64,000 nt of DNA from NCBI RefSeq assembly GCF_007992435.1, contig NZ_BKAG01000020.1, positions 1 through 64,000 on the forward strand. The letters run 5' to 3'. Source of the DNA: Prosthecobacter gellanilyticus. GTDB taxonomy: Bacteria > Verrucomicrobiota > Verrucomicrobiia > Verrucomicrobiales > Verrucomicrobiaceae. Shown here piece after piece: positions 24,773-34,138 of the stretch (position 1 is its first letter; every line of letters starts with the position of its first letter). The notes below the pieces were generated by a model, which did not search any database, was not told the DNA's origin, and was given only the letters and a program-made list of their open reading frames with translations. A program made the translations under genes and the position numbers.

Positions 24773-25397
24773 GTGGGGCAGGGAAGACGAGGAGGAAAGG
24801 AATCCGCTGTCGGATTTAACACCACGAAAAAATCGGGGTGAGGCATGAGACAAGCATAGGCGCGGTTCGTTGCAAACAAGGATGTCGGAACACAGCCGCA
24901 AAAGCCAGCCCGGTAAACTCCGCCTCGTTCTCCGAAATCTCACAGACGCGGCAGCGCCCCCAACACCCCCGGTAGGGCTCTGCCTCGTTCTCCGAAGCTG
25001 GATAGTGAAGGACGAATGTGTCGGAGCCTCAATGAACCCACAAGTTCACCTCAGACTTCCGTTCCAAAACCTCTGTGCTCCTCTGTGTTCTCGGTGGTGA
25101 AATCAACGGACATCCCGCCCTCAGACCCGTTAGCGATCAGCATCTCCCCAATCACCCGTCGATGGATGCGGGCCAAAGGCCCTTTCCATACCAGCCTGGG
25201 CCAACGGCCCAGGGAATCCCAGCCACCTCACGTCCGTCTCAGTCGAGGGCTGAAAGCCCGACCTATGCTCAGGCCCATCACGTTCCTCCCCAGACCTCCG
25301 CAGTTCCCCAATTGCCCCAGATCGATTTAACTCTCGACACACGTTTCCTCACTCCGCTAAAAGCCCGGTCAGCATCGCCTTCAGCCCAACCCCTGCC
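24773..25397. repeat. Intergenic region with decayed repeats
   Basis: No gene is supported. GCCTCGTTCTCCGAA occurs at 24,922-24,936 and again at 24,982-24,996, exactly 60 bases apart, inside a degenerate 60-base repeat with CCCGGTA upstream of each. At about 25,067-25,102 a CTCTGTG-CTCTGTG-GGTGAAA stretch resembles the CTGCGT/ATCTGCGG family at 36.4 kb. Short palindromes GGGCCAAAGGCCC and GGGCCAACGGCCC lie near 25,180-25,215. Confidence 0.55.
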
Positions 25398-26759
25398 ATG
25401 AAACGAGTCCCCTACACCAGCCGTCGTCAGTTTCTCGCCCACTCCGCCGCTGCCATCGGCTTCCCCACCATCGTCCCGGCCTCCGTCTTCGGCCAGAACG
25501 CCCCCTCGAACAAGATCACCATGGCCGTCTTCGGCTGGGGCATGATGGGCCCCAGCAACACCAGCAAATTCCTCCAGGAGCCCGACTGCCAGATCGTCGC
25601 CGCCTGTGACATCGATAAGCGCAATCTCGAAAAAGCCCTCGGTACCATCAACGGCGCCTACAAGAACCAGGACTGCAAAGGCTATCACGATTACCGCGAG
25701 CTCATGGCCCGCAAGGACATCGACACCGTCATGCTCGCCATCCCGGACAACTGGCACGCCCTGACTTCCATCGAGGCCGCGAAGAACGGCAAGGACATCT
25801 ACGGTGAAAAACCGCTCGCCCGCACCATAGCCGAGCAGCAGGCCATTGTCCGCGCCGTGCAGAAGCACAACCGCATCTGGCAGACTGGCTCCTGGCAGCG
25901 CAGTGAGGATAACTTCCGCATCGGTGCCGAGATCGTCCGCAACGGCCTCATCGGCAAACTCACCCGCGTCGAGGTCGGCCTCCCCGCTGGTCACAACGAC
26001 TTCGCCAAAACCGGCGACAAACGCAGCGTCACCCCGCCACCTGCGGAGCTCGACTATGAGATGTGGATCGGCCCCGCCGCCATGCAGGACTACATCGAGT
26101 GCCGCGTGCATAAAAACTGGCGCTGGGACTACAACATCGGCGGCGGCCAGCTCCTCGACTGGATCGGCCACCATTGCGACATCGCCCACTGGGGCATGGA
26201 TATGGACAGCTCCGGCCCCAGCCTCGTCAAACCCCTCCAGGTGGACATGCCACCGCGCACCGACATCTGGAACACCGCCACTAAATACCGCGCCGAGGCC
26301 ACCTACGCCGGAGACATCACCATGATCATCGCCGGCGGCCATGACGACATCGCCATGGGCACCAAATGGATCGGCACCGACGGCTGGGTCCACGTCAACC
26401 GCGGCAGCTATGATGCCTCCAAACCCGAGCTCAAAAAGATCATCAAAAAGCGCGAGGGCGACAAAGTCGTCGAAGGCTCCGCCGCCCCCAAATTGGGCGA
26501 TGACGTCATCAAGCACCGCCTCTACGCCACCCCCGGCCATCACCGGAACTTCCTGGACTGCGTGAAGAGCCGCAAGCCCACCGTCACCCCCGTCGAGACC
26601 GCCCATCGCAGCGCCACCCCAGGCCACCTCGCCCTCATCTCCTTCCTCGTGAACCGCCCCATTAAATGGGACCCCGTCAAAGAAGAAATCATCGGCGACC
26701 CCGAAGCCTCCAAACTCCTCACCCGCGAATACCGCGGCCCCTGGAAACTGGAAGCTTGA
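25398..26759 (+). CDS. Tat-exported Gfo/Idh/MocA family oxidoreductase
   Basis: 453 residues. A twin-arginine signal (R9-R10) precedes a Rossmann domain, VFGWGMMGPSNTSKFL. The catalytic EKP lies at residues 137-139 (YGEKPLA). GGGQLLDWIGHHCDIAHW with the two histidines matches the C-terminal domain of the exported relatives common in Planctomycetes and Verrucomicrobia. It likely oxidises or reduces sugars or cyclitols with bound NAD(P) in the periplasm. Stands alone, with a hairpin after its stop. Confidence 0.9.
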   Translation: MKRVPYTSRRQFLAHSAAAIGFPTIVPASVFGQNAPSNKITMAVFGWGMMGPSNTSKFLQEPDCQIVAACDIDKRNLEKALGTINGAYKNQDCKGYHDYRELMARKDIDTVMLAIPDNWHALTSIEAAKNGKDIYGEKPLARTIAEQQAIVRAVQKHNRIWQTGSWQRSEDNFRIGAEIVRNGLIGKLTRVEVGLPAGHNDFAKTGDKRSVTPPPAELDYEMWIGPAAMQDYIECRVHKNWRWDYNIGGGQLLDWIGHHCDIAHWGMDMDSSGPSLVKPLQVDMPPRTDIWNTATKYRAEATYAGDITMIIAGGHDDIAMGTKWIGTDGWVHVNRGSYDASKPELKKIIKKREGDKVVEGSAAPKLGDDVIKHRLYATPGHHRNFLDCVKSRKPTVTPVETAHRSATPGHLALISFLVNRPIKWDPVKEEIIGDPEASKLLTREYRGPWKLEA

Positions 26760-26768
26760 TCAATCTCG

Positions 26769-26810
26769 TTGGTTCGGCGGCAGATCACAGCAGATCCGCC
26801 GCCGAACCAA
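26769..26810. terminator. Stem-loop after the oxidoreductase gene
   Basis: TTGGTTCGGCGGC (26769-26781) and its exact complement (26798-26810) form a perfect 13-base stem, 10 bases after the stop. The loop contains CAGATC twice. There is no clear T-run, so it may protect mRNA ends instead of terminating. Confidence 0.6.
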
Positions 26811-27175
26811 GGTTGCTTGCACGTCCTGCACATCGCATCGTCCGCTCACCCTCTCCAGAGCAGAGCCGGAAGCTTGCTCCGTGGAGCGCGGCGCTTCAGC
26901 CCGCAGCAGGGTGATTCGCTTCGTGAGTCGCGCCCCTTCATTTTGGGCTTTCGACTCGGAGGTTCCAAAGGCCTCGATCAACATTCACATTGAGGCCTGC
27001 GCTATCATTACGTTCTCTCCATGAGACGCTGTAGGAATCTCTTACACGCGTTAATCGGCAAATATTGTTAGGTCAATGCAGATTGGATGTGGCCGTTTGT
27101 CCCCGGACAAGCCTGGCGAAACAAATCCCTTCTCGCTGACTGATCGAAAAGTCCTCCGATCCCCGGTGCCGCCAC
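26811..27175. other. Intergenic region, nothing further recognised
   Basis: No gene is supported. A GTTAGGTCAATG stretch at about 27,067-27,078 resembles a GTTAGGTCATTG at about 31,661-31,672, each after TATT. Confidence 0.4.
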
Positions 27176-28180
27176 CTATTGGATCGTCACCGCCATGCCT
27201 TTCTGAACCAAGGTATAAAAAGTGGCGGCGTCCCAGTTCGAAAGCCGGATGCAGCCGTGGCTGCCTGCCCGTCCAATCGTTTCTGGAAATGATGTCCCAT
27301 GAATGCCCACACCTGGTCTGTTCAGCCCCGTCCACAAGACACCGACGGGACTGTTCGGGCCCGGTGGAAGGTTATAAAAGGTCTCGGTCCTGACACCCCT
27401 TTTCAACACGCCTTCATCATAGCGATACCAAGGCCATGGCACTGCGCCGGTGATTTTCCATTCACCTAGAGGAGCTGGATGCTCCTGAGATCCAGGAGTC
27501 AGAGGAAACGCTGCAAGCAATCGAGATCCGTCCGTCACTCGTAGCATGCGGAGGCGTGTGTCCACCAGCACCCGCCGTGTCTCGACAACGGACGCTGGTG
27601 GCCGGGCATAACCAGAAGGATAGTTGACCACTCGGAAAGGTCTTTGGATGTTGGGCACACGGATGACCTCCTCGGCTGTCAAGGCATCCACGGAACGCCC
27701 GGCATTCAGTTCCGTCACAAACGCCACCGTCGTATGAAAACGCTCCGCCAAAAGCTCGCTGAGCCGCGTGTAGGGAAGGCTCTTTTGCTGCGCCTGATCC
27801 ACGGGCTCCACGGCCATGGTGCCGAGTCTGCCCAGATCATCCGCCGTCACCGCATAATCGGTGTAAGGGGTGATCGAACTCACATCCGGCACCACATTGG
27901 ACGGCATGTTCTGCGACTGCTGATAAAGCGCCAGCGCCTTGCGGGTGAACTCGCCTTCGTGCCCGTCCACCACCCCAGGCCCGAAGTTCCGGCCATCCAG
28001 GAAGATCTGCAGTTGCACCGTCTTGTTCCGCGCTGTCGGGTCAGCTTGTGGCTCGGAGACTGGGCGCGTCGCGCACCCGGTGAGGGCGAAAAGGCTGATG
28101 ACAAGAATGGCTGCCAGAGACGTCTGGATGGCACCAAGCGCCGAACCAGTCTGTAGGCAATGAAAGTGGAAGAATGTCAT
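27176..28180 (-). CDS. Lipoprotein L,D-transpeptidase (YkuD family)
   Basis: 334 residues. An N-terminal signal with lipobox LTGC (Cys35) predicts a lipid anchor. The C-terminal YkuD domain carries HGT and the SHGCIRLSN active-site motif with Cys around residue 310. A middle segment (VIRVPN, AFPLTPGSQEHPAPLG) fits the substrate loop of these enzymes. They cross-link peptidoglycan stems or attach lipoproteins to them. The N-terminal ~130 residues have a peptidoglycan-binding-like flavour (DGHEGEFTRKALALYQ). It stands alone and convergent to the intergenic repeat. Confidence 0.9.
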   Translation of the reverse strand: MTFFHFHCLQTGSALGAIQTSLAAILVISLFALTGCATRPVSEPQADPTARNKTVQLQIFLDGRNFGPGVVDGHEGEFTRKALALYQQSQNMPSNVVPDVSSITPYTDYAVTADDLGRLGTMAVEPVDQAQQKSLPYTRLSELLAERFHTTVAFVTELNAGRSVDALTAEEVIRVPNIQRPFRVVNYPSGYARPPASVVETRRVLVDTRLRMLRVTDGSRLLAAFPLTPGSQEHPAPLGEWKITGAVPWPWYRYDEGVLKRGVRTETFYNLPPGPNSPVGVLWTGLNRPGVGIHGTSFPETIGRAGSHGCIRLSNWDAATFYTLVQKGMAVTIQ

Positions 28181-28606
28181 GGCTCTATAGCATCACGGCG
28201 CGAATCATAATGAAAATGGATCGATGTCATCGGATCTATGAGAGTGGAGGCTTCACTGCGCCTGCGCGCCGCCTCGATCTCAGCCAGTCCGCCGTGAGTT
28301 CGTAAATTCAACGCCTGGAATCCCTCTTGGGTTGCCGCCTTTTCACACGGACCAGCCGCAGTCCGGCCAGGTTCTAGCATCGTGAACGCTATTGTTTGCG
28401 GGCAGAAAGCTCCGCAGTGGCTGCTCCTTGACGAAATGCTTCGGGGTGGGTGCGTATCGCCGTGTTTCTTGACAAAAGGCAGTTTCGTTTAAAGATAGGC
28501 GCATTCTCGCCACGGCACTTCCGCCAGCGACTAAACCTTACATCCAGCCGCCGAGTCCTGTCGAAGGGCGGTCAGGATTCACCCGGCAGGGTGGAGGATT
28601 ATAGTT
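28181..28606. promoter_or_regulatory. Gene-free region with candidate purA promoter
   Basis: No gene recognised. TTGACA (28469-28474) is followed 17 bases later by AAGATA (28492-28497), about 110 bases before the purA start; the -35 box is perfect but the -10 box is poor. No riboswitch-like fold was recognised in the leader. Confidence 0.45.
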
Positions 28607-29914
28607 GTGTCAAATGTCACGGTCGTAGGAACTCAATGGGGCGATGAAGGCAAGGGCAAGGTCATTGACTGGCTCGCCACTCGCGCAGACATCGCCGTCC
28701 GCTTTCAAGGCGGCAACAACGCCGGGCATACCATTGCCGTCGGCGATAAAACGTACAAGACCGCGCTGCTCCCATCCGGCGTGGTGCAGGGAAAGCTCTC
28801 GATCATCGGCAACGGCGTCGTGGTCGATCCCTGGGCCTTGCTGGATGAAATGGAGCGCGCCCGCTCCGTGGGCCTTTCGGTCACCCCGGAAAACCTGGTT
28901 ATCTCCGAAGCCGCCACCGTCGTGCTGCCGCTGCACCGCGAACTCGACCTCGCCCGCGAAGCCAGGGCAGGGGACAAAAAGATCGGCACCACAGGTCGCG
29001 GCATCGGCCCCGCCTATGAAGACAAAGCCGGTCGTCGCGCCATTCGTTACGCCGATCTCGCCGATCCCTCAGCACTGCAGGATCGTGTCGAGCGCCTGCT
29101 CGCTCATCACAACCCCCTGCGCGCAGACCTTGGCCTGCCAACACTGACGCCTAACGAAGTATTGTCACCCTTGCTCGAGATCTATCCCAAGTTCGCCGCG
29201 CACATCCGCCCGGTCGTCTGGCGCATGATCAATGAAGCCATCGCCAGCGGCCAGCGCGTCCTCTTTGAAGGCGCGCAGGCCGCCATGCTGGATGTCGACC
29301 ACGGCACCTATCCCTACACCACCTCGTCCAACACGGTCGCAGGGCAGGTGTCCGCAGGTGCAGGCGTCGCCTCCACCACCATGGGCCGCGTGCTCGGCAT
29401 CGTCAAAGCCTACACCACACGCGTTGGCTCAGGTCCATTCCCCACCGAGCTCCTGGACGAAACCGGCGAGCGCCTCACACGCGGTGCTGCGGGTGGCCTC
29501 GGTGCCGAATACGGCACCAACACCGGTCGTAAGCGCCGCTGTGGCTGGTTTGATGCCGTCCTCGTGCGCCAGGCCGTGGAGCTTAGTGGAGTGACCGGCA
29601 TGGTCCTCACCAAGCTCGATGTACTTGATGGCTTCACCACCCTCAAGATCTGCACCGGCTACCTTCTGGACGGCGTGAAGATCGACTATCTCCCCGCACG
29701 CCTCAGCGATGCGCTCCGCCTGGAGCCCATCTATGAAGAGTGCGATGGCTGGTCTGAAAACACCCAGGGCATCCGCGAGTGGGACAAACTCCCCGCTGCC
29801 GCACAACGCTACGTCCGCCGAATCGAAAAGTTGGTTGGCGCCTCCCTCTACCTCCTCGGCACCAGCCCGCAGCGTGATGACACCATCGTGCTTCGGGATC
29901 CCTTTCGAGATTGA
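28607..29914 (+). CDS. purA: Adenylosuccinate synthetase
   Basis: 435 residues starting from GTG at 28607. [11 protein letters not shown] near the N-terminus is the GTP-binding loop and holds the catalytic Asp; [47 protein letters not shown] and [11 protein letters not shown] follow in order, all signatures of the enzyme. It joins IMP and aspartate with GTP to give adenylosuccinate in AMP synthesis. Length is normal. It is monocistronic and ends at a strong stem-loop. Confidence 0.97.
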   Translation: MSNVTVVGTQWGDEGKGKVIDWLATRADIAVRFQGGNNAGHTIAVGDKTYKTALLPSGVVQGKLSIIGNGVVVDPWALLDEMERARSVGLSVTPENLVISEAATVVLPLHRELDLAREARAGDKKIGTTGRGIGPAYEDKAGRRAIRYADLADPSALQDRVERLLAHHNPLRADLGLPTLTPNEVLSPLLEIYPKFAAHIRPVVWRMINEAIASGQRVLFEGAQAAMLDVDHGTYPYTTSSNTVAGQVSAGAGVASTTMGRVLGIVKAYTTRVGSGPFPTELLDETGERLTRGAAGGLGAEYGTNTGRKRRCGWFDAVLVRQAVELSGVTGMVLTKLDVLDGFTTLKICTGYLLDGVKIDYLPARLSDALRLEPIYEECDGWSENTQGIREWDKLPAAAQRYVRRIEKLVGASLYLLGTSPQRDDTIVLRDPFRD

Positions 29915-29934
29915 GCAGCACCGCCAAGGTTCAT

Positions 29935-29968
29935 GCTTGCTGTCCTGGCTTCACCCAGGACAGCAAGC
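29935..29968 (+). terminator. Strong stem-loop after purA
   Basis: A perfect 14-base stem, GCTTGCTGTCCTGG with its complement, closes a six-base loop 20 bases after the purA stop. No T-run follows, but the stem is very stable. Confidence 0.65.
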
Positions 29969-30037
29969 GGTCACGCACATGTTTTTGTGTGAGAAATGAT
30001 TTACTTGCGGGTGCAGACGGCCCTGACTTCATGGCCC

Positions 30038-31465
30038 ATGCCCGCAACACATACCGTCATCATTCACGGCTGGTCAGATTGCTCGGAGTCCTTTGTGGCT
30101 CTCAAGAAGTTCATGGAGGGCAGTGGCGTCGCCAACGTCGGCACCATCTTCTACGCGGACTATGAATCGCGGGAGGACAACCTGACCTTTGATGATGTCG
30201 TTGATGGGCTGAATGATGAGTTCATCAAGCAGGGCTTCATCGACAAAGGTGGCCAGCCCTTGGTCAACCTGAACGTCGTCGTGCATTCCACCGGCGGATT
30301 GGTGATCCGCCACTGGATTTCCCGCTATTACCTGGACTCCAAGGCGAGCCGTGACCTCTGCCCGGTCAAACGCATCATCATGCTGGCTCCGGCGAACTTC
30401 GGTTCTCCGCTCGCTCATCGCGGCAAATCGTTTCTCGGCAGCCTTTTCAAAGGCCGGTGGAAGATCGGTGATCTTCTTGAGGTCGGCCGTCAGTTGCTGG
30501 ACGGGCTGGAGCTTGGCAGCCCCTATCAGTGGCACCTCGCTCATCTGGATCTGCTCAGCGGCCTGGAGCCTTACAGCGCGGAGCGCATTCAGGTGACCAT
30601 TCTGGTGGGCGCCAAGGATTACGATGGAGCGCGTGGCTGGATTAACAAGCCTGGCACGGATGGCACCGTGGTGATTGCCGGCACCTCGCTGAACGCTCTC
30701 AAGCTCACGCTCGACTGCACCAAGGGCAAAGGAGAAGGAGACACTTACACGCCTTATGAATGGAGCGCCGAAGATCCGGTGGATGAATACGCCTGGGCCG
30801 TTTTGCCGGGTCTGGATCACGGTGGCATCGTCGATAGTGCCGCGACCAAAGGCACCCTGGCCGCAGACATGCTTCTTGAAGCCTTGAGCTGCAAGACACC
30901 TGCCGCTTTCAAGACCCTCTGCACTCGTGCAGAGAAGATCACGGTGGACACTTACGCGCAGACTCAGAAGCCCAGGTTTCAGCAGTTCGCCGTTCGTGCG
31001 GTGGATGATCAGGGAAACCCCATCCTGGACTTCACCCTCGAGTTTTTCATTCTCAAAGCCTCCAAATCGACCAACGGCATTGCTCGGGACTCCAAGCTTT
31101 CAGACGCCGAGCAGGACTTCAGCGACGAGGCGCAGAAGCTGCTTTTGGGAGAGGTCCACACTCACTCCCAGGATCCAAGTCATCGCAGACTCCTGGTGGA
31201 CACCGGCAAGCTCAAAAGCCTGCTCTCGAATGCAGCCACTCTGCTGGCTGAGCCCGTGACGCTTTCGATGCGGGTGTATGTTCCTCGTATCGATGGCGGC
31301 ATTTCCTATGCAGTTGATCAATTGCAGAATGTCGTCCTGCACCACACGGGGGCGAAGACCAATGCGCCAGCCTTCCTCTTTGAGAACACCACCACCCTCT
31401 TGGAAATCCAGGTGAACCGGGTGAACACCTTTGTGACGGTGGGGAAAACACCTCGCAAGCATTGA
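30038..31465 (+). CDS. Alpha/beta hydrolase, lipase-like
   Basis: 475 residues from the ATG at 30038 (MPATHTVIIHGWSD); the frame is open 14 codons further upstream. The oxyanion HGW comes first; the nucleophile elbow is VVHSTGG with Ser84. It resembles PGAP1/triacylglycerol lipase-type hydrolases, including the MLAPANFGSPLA segment after the nucleophile. An extra C-terminal region from about residue 320 (beta-rich, AVRAVDDQGNPILDFTLEFF) is not part of the hydrolase and could be a binding module. No signal peptide. Substrate unknown. Confidence 0.75.
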   Translation: MPATHTVIIHGWSDCSESFVALKKFMEGSGVANVGTIFYADYESREDNLTFDDVVDGLNDEFIKQGFIDKGGQPLVNLNVVVHSTGGLVIRHWISRYYLDSKASRDLCPVKRIIMLAPANFGSPLAHRGKSFLGSLFKGRWKIGDLLEVGRQLLDGLELGSPYQWHLAHLDLLSGLEPYSAERIQVTILVGAKDYDGARGWINKPGTDGTVVIAGTSLNALKLTLDCTKGKGEGDTYTPYEWSAEDPVDEYAWAVLPGLDHGGIVDSAATKGTLAADMLLEALSCKTPAAFKTLCTRAEKITVDTYAQTQKPRFQQFAVRAVDDQGNPILDFTLEFFILKASKSTNGIARDSKLSDAEQDFSDEAQKLLLGEVHTHSQDPSHRRLLVDTGKLKSLLSNAATLLAEPVTLSMRVYVPRIDGGISYAVDQLQNVVLHHTGAKTNAPAFLFENTTTLLEIQVNRVNTFVTVGKTPRKH

Positions 31466-31824
31466 GCATGCCCGCTCATGACTGGGCCTGACAGGCGTTG
31501 AATGGCGGGCGCGTGCAGAGCGTTTTGCATGATGCCATAAGGTGTCCGGATGACCTGCTTATCAGGAGGGGCTTCCTGCGTTCATGGATCAAGGTCATTC
31601 CATGAACACATTAAATGTTAATAAGTTTGCATTCTGTTGGTAATGAGTAGTTTGCAACTATTGTTAGGTCATTGTTTTGTCCGGAATCCGATCCTGGTTC
31701 AAGAGGTGGGTAGTTCACCCCATGGAATCCTTTTGGAGACCCTCTAGCGTGGTCCCATGACGCTCGATTTGGTGTCATGTCACAAACACTGATAACCGAA
31801 CAAACCTATAACCAACAATACGCT
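31466..31824. promoter_or_regulatory. Leader region of the DUF4142 gene
   Basis: No gene recognised. The motif GGGTAGTTCACCCCAT (31708-31723), shared with three other upstream regions in the window, lies about 100 bases before the next start. The stretch around 31,605-31,660 is unusually AT-rich (ACATTAAATGTTAAT), which may hold promoter elements. Confidence 0.5.
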
Positions 31825-32355
31825 ATGAAAACACTATCCACTACCCTCTTCTCCACGGCCACGCTCGCCATGTGCGCACTGCTCATGCTCGGTGCCCAGG
31901 TCCGTTCGGAAGAAAACAAAGCAGGTCTCACCTCCGGTGAGGTCTCCTTCATCAAGCAGGCCGCTGCTGACGGTCAGGCTGAGGTGAAACTCGCCGAACT
32001 GGCCATGAAAAAAGGCGCGAGCGCCGATGTGAAGGCCCTGGCAGAAACGCTGGCGGCTGAGCACATCAAAACCAATGCAGAACTGACCCAGTTCGCCTCG
32101 GCCAAGAGTGTGGACATCTCCGCTGTGATCGACCCAAAGGCTGCTGACAAGTTCCAGGACCTGGAAAAACAGGGCACCGGCACCGACTTCGACAATGCCT
32201 ACATCGACGAAGTCGTGGCCAGCCACAAGAAGTGCATTGATGCCTTCGAGGACATCTCCAAGGACACCAAGAATGCCGAGCTGAAGGCCTGGGTCGACAA
32301 GACCCTCCCCGGTCTCCGCGCCCACCACGCCAAAGCCAAGGAACTCGACAAATAA
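31825..32355 (+). CDS. DUF4142 family periplasmic protein
   Basis: 176 residues from the ATG at 31825, which begins a signal peptide (about 1-27); the frame is open 16 codons upstream. The mature part is a four-helix bundle with SFIKQAAADGQAEVKLAELA, HIKTNAEL and AYIDEVVASHKKCIDAFE, typical DUF4142 (ferritin-like fold) landmarks. DUF4142 proteins are linked to envelope and general stress; no metal ligands are established. A second DUF4142 gene is at 39834-40436. A rho-independent terminator follows. Confidence 0.88.
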   Translation: MKTLSTTLFSTATLAMCALLMLGAQVRSEENKAGLTSGEVSFIKQAAADGQAEVKLAELAMKKGASADVKALAETLAAEHIKTNAELTQFASAKSVDISAVIDPKAADKFQDLEKQGTGTDFDNAYIDEVVASHKKCIDAFEDISKDTKNAELKAWVDKTLPGLRAHHAKAKELDK

Positions 32356-32413
32356 CTCCACCAATCACTGAGCAGGCGCCGCCTCTGAGAGAGGCCGCCT
32401 CCAGTCACCCCCA

Positions 32414-32456
32414 GGGTGGCAGTAGCGCTGAAACACGCGCCGCTGCCACCCTTTTT
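32414..32456 (+). terminator. Rho-independent terminator
   Basis: GGGTGGCAG pairs with CTGCCACCC across a loop that itself can pair (AGCGC/GCGC), followed by TTTTT. It ends the DUF4142 transcription unit. Confidence 0.85.
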
Positions 32457-32503
32457 GTTGGGGGGCTGCCCTCTGGGGCGGGCCTTCTCCTGAGGCAAAG
32501 GTA

Positions 32504-32517
32504 GGGGTATACCCCAT
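32504..32517. promoter_or_regulatory. GGGGTATACCCCAT palindrome upstream of the 32.5 kb gene
   Basis: A perfect 12-base palindrome (GGGGTATACCCC) followed by AT. It matches the GGGT..ACCCCAT motif found upstream of three other units. It overlaps the first possible ATG (32516), which argues for the second ATG at 32552 as the start of the following gene. Confidence 0.5.
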
Positions 32518-32551
32518 GGCAGATTCACACGTTTCCGGGCAGGTTTGCCCC

Positions 32552-33274
32552 ATGAATGCAGTACCCAACGACGTTTTGAATGCCGAAACCCTCAGCAAAC
32601 TCGAAGTCGGACTCCGCACAGATGCGGACCAGTTGGTCGAGTTGGAGGACAATCTTCTGCGTACCCTGAGACGCGCCCGGGACCTGGGCGCCGAGTTTGG
32701 CTCCCCCGGAGACTGGAGCGCTGCCTGGCGCCACCAGTGGGACCGTGTGGAGGCCATCCTCCAGCGAATCCGCGCACGTGTGAACGAGATGGATCGTTCC
32801 ATCCATAGTCATGAGCCCGGGCGGCTCGATGATGCCCATGCCGCATGGGACGCGCTGGCGAAAGATGACGCCGAGCTCCTGCAAGCCCTCGCCGCCCTGC
32901 GTGAGCAGGCCATCGGCCTGAACGTCGGCGCGCAGGATGAGTGGAAGGACATGGCCCCCCTCATGGAAGAGCATCTGGAGAGAATCCACGCCTGTGCCCA
33001 TTCGCTCCGTTGGAAGCTGGAGCTGCTCCGCGTGCATTCCAAAGAGGAGGTGGACGACATTGTGAACACGGTGCTCAGAGGCCAGCCTCACCGCACGGAT
33101 GAAAGCGGCCAGCAATGGGAGGAGAAAGCCCAGGCCTATCTCCAGGCTGAGAAAGAACTCGGCAAGGAGAACCACACCTACCTGGGCGTGATGGACATCA
33201 TCAAGGGCATGTTCCTCTGGGTGGAAAATCCGGACGAGCGTGTACAGAAAAAGGAGCAGCCTGTTGCTGACTGA
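32552..33274 (+). CDS. Hypothetical helical protein
   Basis: 240 residues from the ATG at 32552, preferred over the ATG at 32516 because that codon lies inside the GGGGTATACCCC palindrome. The whole protein is rich in Leu, Glu, Arg and Ala with heptad-like spacing (LVELEDNLLRTLRRAR, ILQRIRARVNEM), suggesting a long helical bundle or coiled coil. No signal, membrane segment or known family. The neighbouring DUF4142 and DUF883-like genes point to a stress or envelope setting. Confidence 0.6.
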   Translation: MNAVPNDVLNAETLSKLEVGLRTDADQLVELEDNLLRTLRRARDLGAEFGSPGDWSAAWRHQWDRVEAILQRIRARVNEMDRSIHSHEPGRLDDAHAAWDALAKDDAELLQALAALREQAIGLNVGAQDEWKDMAPLMEEHLERIHACAHSLRWKLELLRVHSKEEVDDIVNTVLRGQPHRTDESGQQWEEKAQAYLQAEKELGKENHTYLGVMDIIKGMFLWVENPDERVQKKEQPVAD

Positions 33275-33393
33275 AACAGGCGCTGGGGACATCACCCCAC
33301 ATCTCTAACCCGGAGGGGGCGCGTAACAGATGAGCACAAGCATCATTCCGCGATCCCCGCGGGTCTTCCCATCACTTCAGCATTCTCACACCC

Positions 33394-33813
33394 ATGATCA
33401 AAGACACCTTTGCCGAGACTTCCCGCCCGTTGACTTCCGATGAGGCACCCGATGCAGTTCAAACCGCCGTGGACGCGACCAGGACCTGCGTTCAGGACAC
33501 GCTGGCTCACACCGGCCACTACGTGCGGAGCCATCCCGTGCCGGTTCTCCTCGGCGCGCTTGCCTTCGGCGTGGCCGTCGGCTGCGCGCTGGCCGTGGGT
33601 AGCCGCCGTGAGGAGACCCTCCGGGAAAAGCTTTCCGACCAGAAACTTTCCAAGTTTCGTGATGCGCTCCTCGAGGCCTTGCAGCCCGTGTCCGCCCATT
33701 TGAAGGATGACTATGCTTCCGTACAGAACTGCGTGGACAAGACCTTCTCCAACGGCAGCCACACTCTCGCGGCGCAGCTCGGTCGCTTCGGTCGCAACCT
33801 CAAATTCTGGTGA
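33394..33813 (+). CDS. Small membrane protein, DUF883/ElaB-like
   Basis: 139 residues. A soluble helical N-terminus (TAVDATRTCVQDTLAHTGHYVRSH) leads to one membrane helix at about 51-70 (PVLLGALAFGVAVGCALAVG), then a charged tail. The YVRSHPVPVLLGALAFGVAVG portion is the layout of ElaB/YqjD (DUF883), ribosome- or membrane-associated stress proteins, though the order of parts is not identical. First gene of a likely four-gene unit with the next membrane protein, the amidase and the TPR protein. Confidence 0.65.
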   Translation: MIKDTFAETSRPLTSDEAPDAVQTAVDATRTCVQDTLAHTGHYVRSHPVPVLLGALAFGVAVGCALAVGSRREETLREKLSDQKLSKFRDALLEALQPVSAHLKDDYASVQNCVDKTFSNGSHTLAAQLGRFGRNLKFW

Positions 33814-33817
33814 ACCC

Positions 33818-34138
33818 ATGAACTCCTTTGCATCAACATCCCCCGAACCCAGCTCCGTGGAAAAAGACGTTCTTGCCTTGCTTAGCGATGGCCGTCAATG
33901 TCTCAAGGAAGGCTATGAAGCCTGTGAGCAGAAAGTGCGTGAATCTCCCACCACCTCCATCCTCACAGCGGTTCTGGCCGGTTACTGTCTCCATCGCCTT
34001 CCACTGCGCAGCATCATGATCGCCAAGGTCCGCGTGCTCTCCGCATTGCTTCCTCCTGCAGTCTTTATCCTGGGTGCAGCGAAGGTTTTGGAACTTATTC
34101 AGAAACCTGGACGTAGTGAGAGCGCAAAGATCCCATGA
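33818..34138 (+). CDS. Small membrane protein, hypothetical
   Basis: 106 residues from the ATG at 33818, four bases after the preceding stop; an in-frame start earlier lies inside the upstream gene. Helical N-terminus (EKDVLALLSDGRQCLKEGYEACEQKVRESP), two hydrophobic segments at about 43-60 and 72-92. The SPTTSILTAVLAGYCL part parallels the SHPVPVLLGALAFG part of its upstream neighbour, so they may be distant paralogues. Its stop overlaps the amidase start (ATGA). Confidence 0.6.
   Translation: MNSFASTSPEPSSVEKDVLALLSDGRQCLKEGYEACEQKVRESPTTSILTAVLAGYCLHRLPLRSIMIAKVRVLSALLPPAVFILGAAKVLELIQKPGRSESAKIP

Noticed and set aside
25278..26627. 449-codon antisense frame over the Gfo/Idh/MocA gene
   Set aside because: The plus-strand gene has a Tat signal and EKP motif; the antisense product has repeated Gly-Asp-Val runs typical of shadows.
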